A stretch of DNA of 17,780 bases from an uncultured Porphyromonadaceae bacterium (GCA_900545915.1 URAV01000046.1:1-17780); one strand, 5' to 3'. Shown: positions 8,087-15,283, numbered from the stretch's first letter. Program-made: numbers and translations. Notes: generated from the sequence alone by a model not told the origin.

Positions 8087-10090
8087 ATGAATGAAATAAA
8101 AGAAAAAATAGAGCGTTTGCGGCAGGAACTGAATGAACATAATTATAATTATTATGTATTGAATGCTCCTGTAATATCTGACCGGGAATTTGACCGGATG
8201 ATGGAAGATCTGCAACAATTAGAGAAAGAATATCCTCAATATAACGATCCTAATTCTCCGACTCAACGGGTAGGCAATGATATTAATAAGGCTTTTACTC
8301 AGGTGAAGCATAAATATCCTATGCTTTCTTTAGGAAACACTTACACGATCGATGAAGTGGCGTCGTTTTATGATCGTGTGCGTTCGGGGCTTAATGAAGA
8401 TTTTCGTATTGTAGGAGAATTGAAATATGACGGCACGTCTATATCGCTTACATATAAACATGGGAAATTGTTTAGGGCTGTAACGCGAGGTGACGGTGTG
8501 CAAGGTGATGATGTCACGGAGAATGTGAAAACGATTCGTAGTATTCCTTTGCAATTGAGAGGAACTGGATATCCGGATGAATTTGAGATACGAGGCGAGA
8601 TCTTGATGCCTTGGACGGTTTTTGAACAATTGAATGCAGAGAGGGAAAGAGAAGAGGAAACTCTTTTTGCCAATCCTCGTAATGCCGCATCCGGTACATT
8701 GAAATTGCAAAACTCAGCGATTGTAGCATCCCGTAATTTAGATGCTTATCTATATTATCTTTTAGGAGATAATTTGCCGTCTGATGACCATTATGAAAAC
8801 TTGCAGATAGCACGTTCTTGGGGATTTAAAATCTCAGATGCCATGCGGGTGTGTCATTCTTTAGAAGAAATGAAAGCATTTATTGACTATTGGGATATAA
8901 ACAGAAAGAATCTGCCTGTCGCAACTGATGGTATCGTTTTTAAAGTCGCATCTTTAAGGCAGCAGAAGAATTTGGGATATACCGCTAAATCTCCTCGTTG
9001 GGCGATGGCATATAAATTTCAAGCGGAACAGGCGCTTACCCGGTTAAATTCTGTCTCTTATCAAGTAGGACGTACCGGAACGGTTACTCCGGTTGCTAAT
9101 CTTGATCCGGTTCAGCTGTCGGGAACTGTTGTAAAACGGGCTTCGTTGCATAATGACGATATTATACAATCTCTTGATTTGCATATCGGAGACATGGTAT
9201 TTGTGGAAAAAGGAGGAGAAATTATTCCGAAAATTACAGGAGTGGATTTTGATGCGAGAGGGTTATTGATAGGAGAGAAGGTAACTTTTATAAAACAGTG
9301 TCCTGAATGTGGAACACCTTTGGTTCGTTATGAGGGTGAAGCTGCACATTATTGTCCGAATGAGATGGGATGTCCCCCTCAGATAAAGGGACGGATAGAA
9401 CATTATATCAGTCGTCGTGCTATGGATATAGACGGCTTGGGGCCTGAAACGATAGATTTGTTTTACCGGTTGGGGATGGTGCGAACGGTTGCGGATTTGT
9501 ATGGTTTGAATGAGTCGGAAATTGCTTCTTTGGAAAGACTGGGAGAAAAATCTGCACGCAATATTATGGATGCTGTAGAAAGATCTTTACAAGTACCTTT
9601 TGAACGGGTTTTGTTTGCGTTAGGGATTCGTTTTGTGGGAGAAACAGTCGCAAAGAAATTGGCGAATTCTTTTGTTTCGATAGAAGCTTTGGAGGCTGCA
9701 ACATTAGAAGACTTGGTCGGTGTCGATGAAATAGGTCCTCGTATAGCGCAGAGCGTTCGGGCTTATTTTGAGAATGAGCAAAACCGGGATTTGATAAGAC
9801 AGTTGAAAGAAGCTGGGGTTCAAATGAAAATTTCTGAAGATCGTCTTTCTGGTTTTACAGATAAACTCGATGGAGCTACGATTGTAATCAGCGGAACATT
9901 TACACATCATTCTCGGGATGAGTATAAGCAGATGATAGAACGGCACGGTGGGAAAAATACCGGTTCGGTTTCTGCTAAAACGACATATCTTTTGGCCGGA
10001 GAAAATATGGGACCGGCTAAACTTGAGAAGGCTCGGAAATTGGGAATAAAAATTATTTCTGAAGAAGATTTTTTGCAGATGATACGATAA
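8087..10090 (+). CDS. ligA: NAD-dependent DNA ligase LigA
   Basis: It seals nicks in DNA during replication and repair using NAD+. The 667-residue protein has the full LigA layout: a Ia domain (EHNYNYYVLNAPVISDREFD near 17-36), a nucleotidyltransferase domain with the adenylated lysine in ELKYDGTS (Lys113) and the later DGIVFKV (281-287), an OB fold, a zinc finger with Cys405, Cys408, Cys423 and Cys429, helix-hairpin-helix repeats (about 445-580) and a C-terminal BRCT domain (about 590-667, with GATIVISGTF and GGKNTGSVS). No key residue is missing. It starts at the first ATG after the -7 box. A small gene follows after 28 bases in the same orientation. Confidence 0.98.
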   Translation: MNEIKEKIERLRQELNEHNYNYYVLNAPVISDREFDRMMEDLQQLEKEYPQYNDPNSPTQRVGNDINKAFTQVKHKYPMLSLGNTYTIDEVASFYDRVRSGLNEDFRIVGELKYDGTSISLTYKHGKLFRAVTRGDGVQGDDVTENVKTIRSIPLQLRGTGYPDEFEIRGEILMPWTVFEQLNAEREREEETLFANPRNAASGTLKLQNSAIVASRNLDAYLYYLLGDNLPSDDHYENLQIARSWGFKISDAMRVCHSLEEMKAFIDYWDINRKNLPVATDGIVFKVASLRQQKNLGYTAKSPRWAMAYKFQAEQALTRLNSVSYQVGRTGTVTPVANLDPVQLSGTVVKRASLHNDDIIQSLDLHIGDMVFVEKGGEIIPKITGVDFDARGLLIGEKVTFIKQCPECGTPLVRYEGEAAHYCPNEMGCPPQIKGRIEHYISRRAMDIDGLGPETIDLFYRLGMVRTVADLYGLNESEIASLERLGEKSARNIMDAVERSLQVPFERVLFALGIRFVGETVAKKLANSFVSIEALEAATLEDLVGVDEIGPRIAQSVRAYFENEQNRDLIRQLKEAGVQMKISEDRLSGFTDKLDGATIVISGTFTHHSRDEYKQMIERHGGKNTGSVSAKTTYLLAGENMGPAKLEKARKLGIKIISEEDFLQMIR

Positions 10091-10118
10091 CCCGGGTAGT
10101 AATTTAAAATCGGATGAT

Positions 10119-10658
10119 ATGTGGACATACTGGATAAAAAAGGAGATTGCCCGACAGCTCGCTCGTTCTCAAGAAAAAAGGAAAAAGCGATTTGTCGATT
10201 ATCGGAAGACCGAAATCTTGACGCTATTGATAGAACGGGAGAGTATCGATTCAATTCTTTCTGTTGTTAAGGATTTGTCGAAAGAACCGATAAAGCTTTC
10301 TTTAGTTGTACTGGGAGATGGTAATGCCCTTGATATATCTGCTTATCCTGAAATAGATATATTGGAATTGACTCCGGAAAATTTGAAATTCGGTAAACGT
10401 CTGCCCGATAAAAACGCTGTTAAAAAATTTATCGGGTTTAATACCGAAGTGTTATGCGATTTGAGTCTTGCCGAGCGGTTGCCGTTTTTATATTTGATGA
10501 GTATATCAATGGCTCGTATGAAGGTCGGATTACAAAAAGTTTCGTTAAACCCGTATGATTTTATGATTCGTTCGGCCGAAGATATAGCAGCTCGGGATTT
10601 GTTGGAAAAAATACTCTTTTATTGGCGTAATATTGATATAAAAGATAATAATTTATAA
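10119..10658 (+). CDS. Uncharacterised DUF6913-like protein
   Basis: This 179-residue cytoplasmic protein has no recognisable catalytic motif, signal peptide or membrane helix. The N-terminus (about 1-33) is strongly basic and probably helical (KKEIARQLARSQEKRKKRF). The middle looks alternating alpha/beta, with hydrophobic strands such as KLSLVVLG and IDILELTP, and the C-terminal half is helical with SLAERLPFLYLMSISMARMK. I recall similar proteins at this ligA-dapA position in Bacteroidetes under the label DUF6913; that assignment comes from memory, not a search. It follows ligA by 28 bases and is probably co-transcribed with it. Its stop codon is used as part of the dapA promoter. Function unknown. 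Confidence 0.75.
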   Translation: MWTYWIKKEIARQLARSQEKRKKRFVDYRKTEILTLLIERESIDSILSVVKDLSKEPIKLSLVVLGDGNALDISAYPEIDILELTPENLKFGKRLPDKNAVKKFIGFNTEVLCDLSLAERLPFLYLMSISMARMKVGLQKVSLNPYDFMIRSAEDIAARDLLEKILFYWRNIDIKDNNL

Positions 10659-10663
10659 CTTTG
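10633..10663 (+). promoter_or_regulatory. Promoter of dapA inside the end of the preceding gene
   Basis: TTG (10633-10635) and TAACTTTG (10656-10663) are separated by 20 bases, an exact Bacteroidetes-type promoter. The -33 element lies within the last codons of the upstream gene, and the -7 box includes its TAA stop. Transcription should begin near 10670, about 30 bases before the dapA ATG. Confidence 0.6.
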
Positions 10664-10699
10664 AGCCCTCAAAATGATATTTTTTGAACAAGAATATAT

Positions 10700-11593
10700 A
10701 TGGCACAAATAAATTTAAAAGGAATGGGGGTAGCTTTGATCACGCCATTCAAGGATGACGAATCGATCGATTTTGATGCCCTTTCCAAATTAATAGAATA
10801 TCAGATACAAAACGGTATAGATTATTTGGTAGTATTGGGTACTACGGCTGAAACACCTACTTTGACCGAACAAGAAAAAAATGAAGTGCTCTCTTTCGTT
10901 GTCGAGAGAGTAAAAGGACGAGTGCCTATAGTTTTAGGGTTAGGCGGAAACAATACAAGAGGAATAGTAGATCGTTTGAAGACTGAAACTTTTCATGGCG
11001 TAGATGCGATATTGTCTGTCGTACCTTATTATAATAAACCTTCTCAAGAAGGGATTTACCAGCATTATAAAGCGATTGCTTCGGCGACTAAACTCCCTGT
11101 TATTCTTTATAATGTGCCCGGTCGCACCGGTGTGAATATGACGGCGGAAACAACCTTGCGTTTGGCTCGTGAATTTGATAATATCGTAGCGATCAAGGAA
11201 GCGTCAGGGAATATAACCCAGATGGATGATATAATTAAAAACAAGCCAAAAGATTTTATGGTAATATCCGGAGATGATGGTATTACTTTTCCTTTAATAA
11301 CATTAGGTGCTGTCGGGGTAATATCGGTAATAGGAAATGCATTTCCGAGAGAATTCAGTCGTATGGTGCGTTTGGCATTGCAAGGAGATTATACGAACGC
11401 TTTGTTGATACATCATAAGTTTACCGAATTGTTCGAACTTCTTTTTGTCGATGGAAATCCGGCCGGAGTAAAGAGTATTTTAAGCTCTATGGGATATATT
11501 CAAAATCGTTTGCGGTTACCCCTTGTTCCTACCCGTATTACCACGTATGAAAAAATACGGGTCGTTTTGCAGAAATTAAATATTATGTGTTGA
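10700..11593 (+). CDS. dapA: 4-hydroxy-tetrahydrodipicolinate synthase
   Basis: It condenses pyruvate with aspartate semialdehyde, the first committed step of the diaminopimelate/lysine pathway, in the cytoplasm. The 297 residues form the usual class I aldolase TIM barrel. VVLGTTAETPTL (44-55) is the pyruvate-binding loop, with Ala where many orthologues have Gly (GTTGE). PYYNKPSQEG (109-118) supplies Tyr111. ILYNVPGRTGVN (135-146) carries the catalytic Tyr137 and Arg142, and IKEASG (165-170) carries the Schiff-base Lys166. Residues for all steps are present, so it should be active. Its own promoter suggests regulation apart from ligA. No lysine riboswitch is visible upstream. No obvious terminator follows, so it may read into the DUF4293 gene. 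Confidence 0.95.
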   Translation: MAQINLKGMGVALITPFKDDESIDFDALSKLIEYQIQNGIDYLVVLGTTAETPTLTEQEKNEVLSFVVERVKGRVPIVLGLGGNNTRGIVDRLKTETFHGVDAILSVVPYYNKPSQEGIYQHYKAIASATKLPVILYNVPGRTGVNMTAETTLRLAREFDNIVAIKEASGNITQMDDIIKNKPKDFMVISGDDGITFPLITLGAVGVISVIGNAFPREFSRMVRLALQGDYTNALLIHHKFTELFELLFVDGNPAGVKSILSSMGYIQNRLRLPLVPTRITTYEKIRVVLQKLNIMC

Positions 11594-11722
11594 CAATATT
11601 AAATTTCATCTTGAACTAAATAAAGTGCGGACTGTTAAGGTATCGTATTTTGTAATAGTAAAATATTTTATATGGCGTGAGGGAGTGGCAGAAGCTCCGT
11701 GATAAAACCAATATTTTTAATT

Positions 11723-12181
11723 ATGATACAACGTATTCAATCTTTTTATCTTTTTTTAGTCGCAGCATTGGTGCTATCCATGTTGTTTATGCCGTTGGCC
11801 GGTTATTCTAATGCTGATGGAAATTGGCAATTTTTGGCAATGGGAGTTTATACAATGGCAGATCCGGCACAAATGGTGTTGCCGGCTTGGCCTATTGCTA
11901 TCTTGATTGCTTTGATGGGACTATTAGCTTGTATATCTATATTTTTATATAAGAATCGTATATTGCAAATGAAATTCTGTTTGTTTAACGGTTTAATGCT
12001 GGTTGCCTTTTATCCTATATTTTTCTTGTATTTGTGGGTGAACGGTAAATCATTGGCTGCAACATCATCGTTAGCTGCGGCATTAGTTATCCCTTTAGTC
12101 GCAATTATTTTAGAATATATGGCGTATCGGAAGATCAGTCAAGACGAGCAGTTAGTGCGTTCGGCCGATCGCATAAGATAA
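11723..12181 (+). CDS. DUF4293-family membrane protein
   Basis: This 152-residue integral membrane protein of unknown function belongs to a Bacteroidetes-specific family. It begins with the family's typical MIQRIQSFYLFL and ends with the basic tail DEQLVRSADRIR, both of which I recognise as conserved ends. Four hydrophobic segments are visible at about residues 6-27, 53-75, 83-104 and 112-137. The start at 11723 is chosen because the family begins exactly with MIQRIQ; an in-frame GTG at 11699 would only add eight residues. It lies 129 bases after dapA and is followed by a strong terminator. The gap 11594-11722 shows no gene; it contains only short AT palindromes and a weak GGAG/CTCC hairpin near 11680-11700. 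Confidence 0.82.
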   Translation: MIQRIQSFYLFLVAALVLSMLFMPLAGYSNADGNWQFLAMGVYTMADPAQMVLPAWPIAILIALMGLLACISIFLYKNRILQMKFCLFNGLMLVAFYPIFFLYLWVNGKSLAATSSLAAALVIPLVAIILEYMAYRKISQDEQLVRSADRIR

Positions 12182-12203
12182 TGTAGAAAATAAATTTATG
12201 AGG

Positions 12204-12226
12204 AAGGCGCTATAAGCGCCTTTTTA
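12204..12226. terminator. Bidirectional intrinsic terminator
   Basis: AAGGCGCT (12204-12211) and AGCGCCTT (12215-12222) form a perfect eight-base stem with a three-base loop, followed by a T-run on the plus strand. It ends the DUF4293 gene and lies immediately past the end of the convergent miaA gene, so it may stop both transcripts. Confidence 0.88.
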
Positions 12227-12235
12227 TTTATTCGA

Positions 12236-13141
12236 TCAGAAAGTCTGATTCTTGATGAAAGACATGATCTCGTTTTCCTGTTCAGGAGAAAACCATGTAA
12301 TTTGAGGGTCTCGCTTGAACCAAGTCATCTGTTTCCGAGAATAAACTCTTGTATTTCGTTTAATTTTTTCTATGGCTTTTTCAAGACTCCATTCACCGGA
12401 AATATATGCGAACATTTCTTTATAACCAACTGTATTTAATGAATTGAACTCTCGGTGAGGATAAACTGTCCGGGCTTCGGATTCGAGTCCGTCTGAAATC
12501 ATTTGTTCTACTCTTCGGTTAATACGTTCGTATAATTCTTCCCGATCTCTGGTCAATCCTATTTTTAAGATGCGGAACGGGCGTTGCTTATTCGGATGCG
12601 TACGCAATTCGGAATACGGTTTTCCAGTCATATAACAAATTTCGAGTGCATGGATAACCCGTTTGTGGTTTTTCAAATCTACTTGTTCATAATGGACAGG
12701 ATCGAGGCGTTTTAGTTCATTGCATAAACTCTCCAATCCTTCATTCTTATAACGTTCGATCATAAGCTCCCGCACTTCATCTGATACAGTAGGCAATTCG
12801 TCTATACCGTTGCAAACAGCATCGATATACATCATAGATCCTCCGGTCATTAAAACGACATCGAGATTGGAGAAAAGACGGTTTAGAAGTTTTATAGCAT
12901 CTTCTTCATAGCATGCGGCACTATAATAGTCTTGCAGTTCCAAAGTCCCGACAAAATAATGTTTGATCCGTTGCAACTGTTCTTCGGTGGGAGCTGCTGT
13001 TCCGATCTCCAGCCCTTTATACAATTGTCGACTGTCACATGATAATATCGGACAATGAAGCTGTTCGGCGATACGAAGACTGAGTTCGGTTTTCCCGACT
13101 CCGGTAGGACCTAACAAAACAATTAAAGTTTTTTCAGACAT
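12236..13141 (-). CDS. miaA: tRNA dimethylallyltransferase
   Basis: It transfers a dimethylallyl group to N6 of A37 in tRNAs that read codons starting with U. The 301-residue form from the ATG at 13141 matches the usual length. The P-loop GPTGVGKT is at 11-18, and SCDSRQLYKGLEIGTAAPT (34-52) carries the conserved Asp and Arg of the DMAPP/tRNA site. The C-terminal part contains RNTRVYSRKQMTWF. An in-frame ATG at 13297 would add 52 residues, but that stretch is encoded across an intergenic repeat and a hairpin and has no family match, so the shorter start is preferred. The gene follows pepT at 274 bases, with a likely promoter of its own inside that gap. Confidence 0.95.
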   Translation of the reverse strand: MSEKTLIVLLGPTGVGKTELSLRIAEQLHCPILSCDSRQLYKGLEIGTAAPTEEQLQRIKHYFVGTLELQDYYSAACYEEDAIKLLNRLFSNLDVVLMTGGSMMYIDAVCNGIDELPTVSDEVRELMIERYKNEGLESLCNELKRLDPVHYEQVDLKNHKRVIHALEICYMTGKPYSELRTHPNKQRPFRILKIGLTRDREELYERINRRVEQMISDGLESEARTVYPHREFNSLNTVGYKEMFAYISGEWSLEKAIEKIKRNTRVYSRKQMTWFKRDPQITWFSPEQENEIMSFIKNQTF

Positions 13142-13157
13142 ATAATAATTACACAGA

Positions 13158-13208
13158 TATAAAAAAGTTGTATCGAGAATGTCGTTTGCTACATACTGAT
13201 ACAACTTT
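13158..13208 (-). promoter_or_regulatory. Terminator-like hairpin in the miaA leader
   Basis: On the minus strand an 11-base stem (AAAGTTGTATC, 13198-13208, with its exact complement at 13164-13174) encloses a 23-base loop and is followed by a run of T. The run partly overlaps the stem (T over 13161-13166). It ends about 20 bases upstream of the miaA ATG. The stem is AT-rich, so it could be a weak attenuator, an RNA stability element or a by-product of repeat sequence. I recognise no riboswitch class. Confidence 0.4.
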
Positions 13209-13227
13209 ATAGTTTGTTTAAAGGCCC

Positions 13228-13247
13228 TAAGAGCTTGTCTAAATTTT
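13228..13247 (-). repeat. Intergenic repeat, copy B
   Basis: On the minus strand this reads AAAATTTAGACAAGCTCTTA, matching the consensus AAAATTTARACNRGCTCTWA at all but one position. It lies in the miaA leader, about 90 bases upstream of the start codon, and faces copy C on the other strand 139 bases away, so the two could pair as arms of a long inverted repeat. Confidence 0.65.
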
Positions 13248-13355
13248 ACTTGGGTCAGGTTTGAGAGTTTCTTTCGAGGATGTTTTGTTGTTTTCACGAG
13301 GATGATAGTGGACTATCTGACGAGGGAAAACGGGAAAAAAGACCGGAAGAAAGCA

Positions 13356-13363
13356 CAAAGATA
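13356..13363 (-). promoter_or_regulatory. Possible -7 box for miaA
   Basis: On the minus strand this reads TATCTTTG, an exact TAnnTTTG match, located 52 bases beyond the pepT stop. There is no TTG at the -33 position, which instead falls at the edge of repeat copy C. Use of this box would give miaA a leader of about 208 bases. Confidence 0.4.
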
Positions 13364-13386
13364 ACCTGATGATTATTTTTTATTGA

Positions 13387-13406
13387 AAAATTTTAGACAG
13401 CTCTAT
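13387..13406 (+). repeat. Intergenic repeat, copy C
   Basis: AAATTTTAGACAGCTCTATA is a gapped variant of the dispersed consensus, in inverted orientation to copy B. It begins ten bases beyond the pepT stop. Confidence 0.5.
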
Positions 13407-13415
13407 AAGACTCAA

Positions 13416-14636
13416 TTATTTTTCTGCAGCCAATCGAGCGATTTGTATAACGACATCGCGGGCTTTTTCCATGGATTGTATGGGTATGAATTCATATCGT
13501 CCGTGAAAATTATGTCCACCTGCAAATATATTGGGGCACGGTAATCCCATAAATGAAAGCTGAGCTCCATCTGTTCCTCCCCGCACCGGTTTTACGATGG
13601 GTACGATTCCGACCTCTTTCATTGCTTGAGAAGCTAAATCAACAATATGCATAACCGGCTCTACCATTTCACGCATGTTGTAGTACTGATCTTTAATTTC
13701 GAGGCTTGCACAATTGGGGAATTCTTTATTGATTTTACGCACCAGATGTTCGAATTCTTTTTTGCGGCGTTCGAAACGGTCGCGGTCGTGATCACGGATA
13801 ATATAAGTCAATGTGGTTTGCTCGACAGTCCCTTCACAAGAAATTAGATGATAAAAACCTTCATATCCTTCGGTATGTTCCGGAGTTTCCCAGCGAGGTA
13901 GCATGATAGCATATTGGTTGGCGATGCGTAATGAGTTGATCATTTTATGCTTGGCATATCCCGGATGAACGTTGCGTCCTTTGAACAGAATTTTAGCGAC
14001 GGCAGCATTAAAGTTTTCATACTCCAATTCACCTATTTCTCCTCCGTCGAGAGTATAAGCCCATTCAGCTCCGAATTTTTTAACATCAAATTTGTGAGGA
14101 CCTTGCCCGATCTCTTCGTCAGGAGTAAATGCTACACGTATTTTCCCATGTTTAATTTCCGGATGTTGTATCAGATGTTCCATAGCAGAAATAATCTCGG
14201 CAATTCCGGCCTTATCATCAGCACCTAATAACGTTTTGCCATTTGTGACGATAAGATCTTGTCCTATATATTTTTTTACTTCCGGAAAATCTTCGGTACG
14301 TAAAATGATATCTTCCTCGGGGCATAATGGAATGTCATTGCCGTCATAGTTTTTTATGATACGAGGGGTAACATGCCGCCCAGAAAGATCGGGACTTGTA
14401 TCGAGATGGGCAATAAATCCGATGACAGGGATATTTTTAGACGTATTGGAAGGAAGGGTCGCCATCAAGTATCCATTCTCGTCGAGCGATACTTCGGTCA
14501 TACCTATTTTTTTTAATTCTTTCTCAAGTTCTTGTGCAAAAATCATTTGTCCCGGAGTACTGGGGGTCATGTGTGTCAGTTCGTCCGATTGTGTATCGAA
14601 ACTTACATAGTGCAGAAAACGGTCGACTAAATTCAT
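13416..14636 (-). CDS. pepT: Peptidase T (tripeptide aminopeptidase)
   Basis: It is a cytoplasmic zinc aminopeptidase of the M20 family that removes N-terminal residues from tripeptides. The 406-residue form from the ATG at 14636 fits PepT length. Zinc ligands and catalytic residues are visible: IAHLDTSPDLSG with His77 and Asp79, LLGADDKAG with Asp140, FTPDEEIGQG with Glu174/Glu175, YTLDGGEIG with Asp197, and the late GGHNFHGRYE with His375. The motif VRGGTDGAQLSFMGLP, typical of PepT, precedes it. An in-frame TTG at 14690 lies inside a -7 promoter box and adds non-family residues, so it is rejected. miaA lies downstream on the same strand, probably with its own promoter. Confidence 0.95.
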   Translation of the reverse strand: MNLVDRFLHYVSFDTQSDELTHMTPSTPGQMIFAQELEKELKKIGMTEVSLDENGYLMATLPSNTSKNIPVIGFIAHLDTSPDLSGRHVTPRIIKNYDGNDIPLCPEEDIILRTEDFPEVKKYIGQDLIVTNGKTLLGADDKAGIAEIISAMEHLIQHPEIKHGKIRVAFTPDEEIGQGPHKFDVKKFGAEWAYTLDGGEIGELEYENFNAAVAKILFKGRNVHPGYAKHKMINSLRIANQYAIMLPRWETPEHTEGYEGFYHLISCEGTVEQTTLTYIIRDHDRDRFERRKKEFEHLVRKINKEFPNCASLEIKDQYYNMREMVEPVMHIVDLASQAMKEVGIVPIVKPVRGGTDGAQLSFMGLPCPNIFAGGHNFHGRYEFIPIQSMEKARDVVIQIARLAAEK

Positions 14637-14687
14637 AAAATTCTTAATTAAGTTTGTCGTCTTTGAGACGTTTATACTTTTATGTCG

Positions 14688-14695
14688 CAAAGATA
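14688..14695 (-). promoter_or_regulatory. -7 box for pepT
   Basis: On the minus strand this reads TATCTTTG (exact TAnnTTTG), 51 bases upstream of the pepT ATG. A CAA (TTG on the minus strand) at 14709-14711 is only 13 bases away, too close for a standard -33 element. Confidence 0.4.
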
Positions 14696-14737
14696 GAAAT
14701 TTTTAAAACAAACTGCTTGGTAATTGGGTTGTAAATA

Positions 14738-14757
14738 TAAGAGCTCGTTTAAATTCT
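14738..14757 (-). repeat. Intergenic repeat, copy D
   Basis: On the minus strand this reads AGAATTTAAACGAGCTCTTA, close to the consensus AAAATTTARACNRGCTCTWA. It lies in the divergent gap between pepT and the ric remnant. I see no second arm nearby. Confidence 0.55.
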
Positions 14758-14770
14758 GCTCAAGATTATT

Positions 14771-14798
14771 TTGAGAAATCTTTTCAAGAATATTTTTG
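14771..14798 (+). promoter_or_regulatory. Probable promoter of the ric remnant
   Basis: TATTTTTG (14791-14798) matches TAnnTTTG exactly, and TTG (14771-14773) lies 17 bases upstream, slightly shorter than the usual spacing. Transcription would begin near 14804, about 54 bases before the remnant's ATG. Confidence 0.45.
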
Positions 14799-14857
14799 TA
14801 AATATTATTCTATCTGAGAAATGAAATTATCGGATAAAAACTAAAAATAAGAGATGT

Positions 14858-15032
14858 ATGAAAACTTATGAGAAGATGACAGTCGGTCAAATTGTTGCCG
14901 AAAATTTTGATACGGCAAAAGTGTTCGATAAATATGGAATTGATTATTGTTGTCACGGATTTACATTTGGAAAATAATATCGTTTTTCCGCAAGCTATTC
15001 GTATGGAACAGAAATTAAAAATAAATGATTAA
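14858..15032 (+). pseudogene. ric: Internally deleted ric (iron-sulfur cluster repair di-iron protein)
   Basis: The first 34 codons (from ATG 14858) read like the N-terminus of Ric/ScdA/YtfE proteins: KMTVGQIVAENF, then FDKYGIDYCCHG with the conserved Cys-Cys. That frame ends at a TAA at 14975-14977, after 39 codons. From 14961 the +1 frame reads LHLENNIVFPQAIRMEQKL and ends at a TAA at 15030-15032; this is the C-terminal end of the same family, with the His and Glu that bind iron in the hemerythrin-like domain. So the two ends of a protein normally about 220-245 residues long are joined out of frame, with roughly 180 residues lost between 14957 and 14961. Intact members repair oxidatively or nitrosatively damaged Fe-S clusters. 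A 39-residue peptide could still be made. The family assignment is from motif recognition, not a search. Confidence 0.8.
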
Positions 15033-15061
15033 TTAATAGCAATAATTATAGTTTTGATTGT

Positions 15062-15104
15062 ACAGCGTATATGGCTATTTTTTATACCGTATGCGCTGTT
15101 TTTT
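15062..15104 (+). terminator. Intrinsic terminator after the ric remnant
   Basis: ACAGCGTATATGG (15062-15074) pairs with CCGTATGCGCTGT (15087-15099) over 13 bases including two G-U pairs, with a 12-base loop, and is followed by six T. It lies 29 bases after the remnant's original C-terminal stop, where the terminator of an intact ric gene would be expected. Confidence 0.8.
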
Positions 15105-15169
15105 ATGAATTATATTAGTGTACGAGGTAATTTTACCTTTGTAAAAAGGTATGTTTTTATAATTGTAGG

Positions 15170-15231
15170 CTAAAAAAACTGTTTCAATTTTGCGTGGGAT
15201 TTCTTTATCGGAAAATTTAAACAGGCTCTAA
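15170..15231 (+). repeat. Intergenic palindromic repeat, copy E
   Basis: The right arm AAAATTTAAACAGGCTCTAA (15212-15231) fits the dispersed consensus fully. The left arm (15170-15191) ends in CTGTTTCAATTTT, the complement of the right arm at 12 of 13 positions, so the pair folds into a hairpin with a 20-base loop (15192-15211). It ends 12 bases before the -7 box of the nuclease gene and covers its -33 position. Confidence 0.65.
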
Positions 15232-15243
15232 AACAAATTTTTG

Positions 15244-15251
15244 TACATTTG
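15244..15251 (+). promoter_or_regulatory. -7 box for the nuclease gene
   Basis: TACATTTG matches TAnnTTTG exactly, 32 bases before the nuclease ATG. The expected -33 position lies within repeat copy E and has no TTG. Confidence 0.45.
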
Positions 15252-15283
15252 TGTCCGCTAACTTTTAAATATGTATTTTTTGA

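Noticed and set aside
11670..11722. Possible small RNA or riboswitch before the DUF4293 gene
   Set aside because: Only a four-base GGAG/CTCC stem is present; it resembles no known riboswitch and has no terminator.
13142..13297. 52-residue N-terminal extension of MiaA
   Set aside because: It is translated across an intergenic repeat and a hairpin, has no MiaA-family counterpart, and the ATG at 13141 gives the normal length.
14858..15032. Programmed frameshift joining the two ric halves
   Set aside because: Joining the frames would still lack about 180 residues of the hemerythrin-like domain, and no slippery sequence is evident, so a deletion is simpler.
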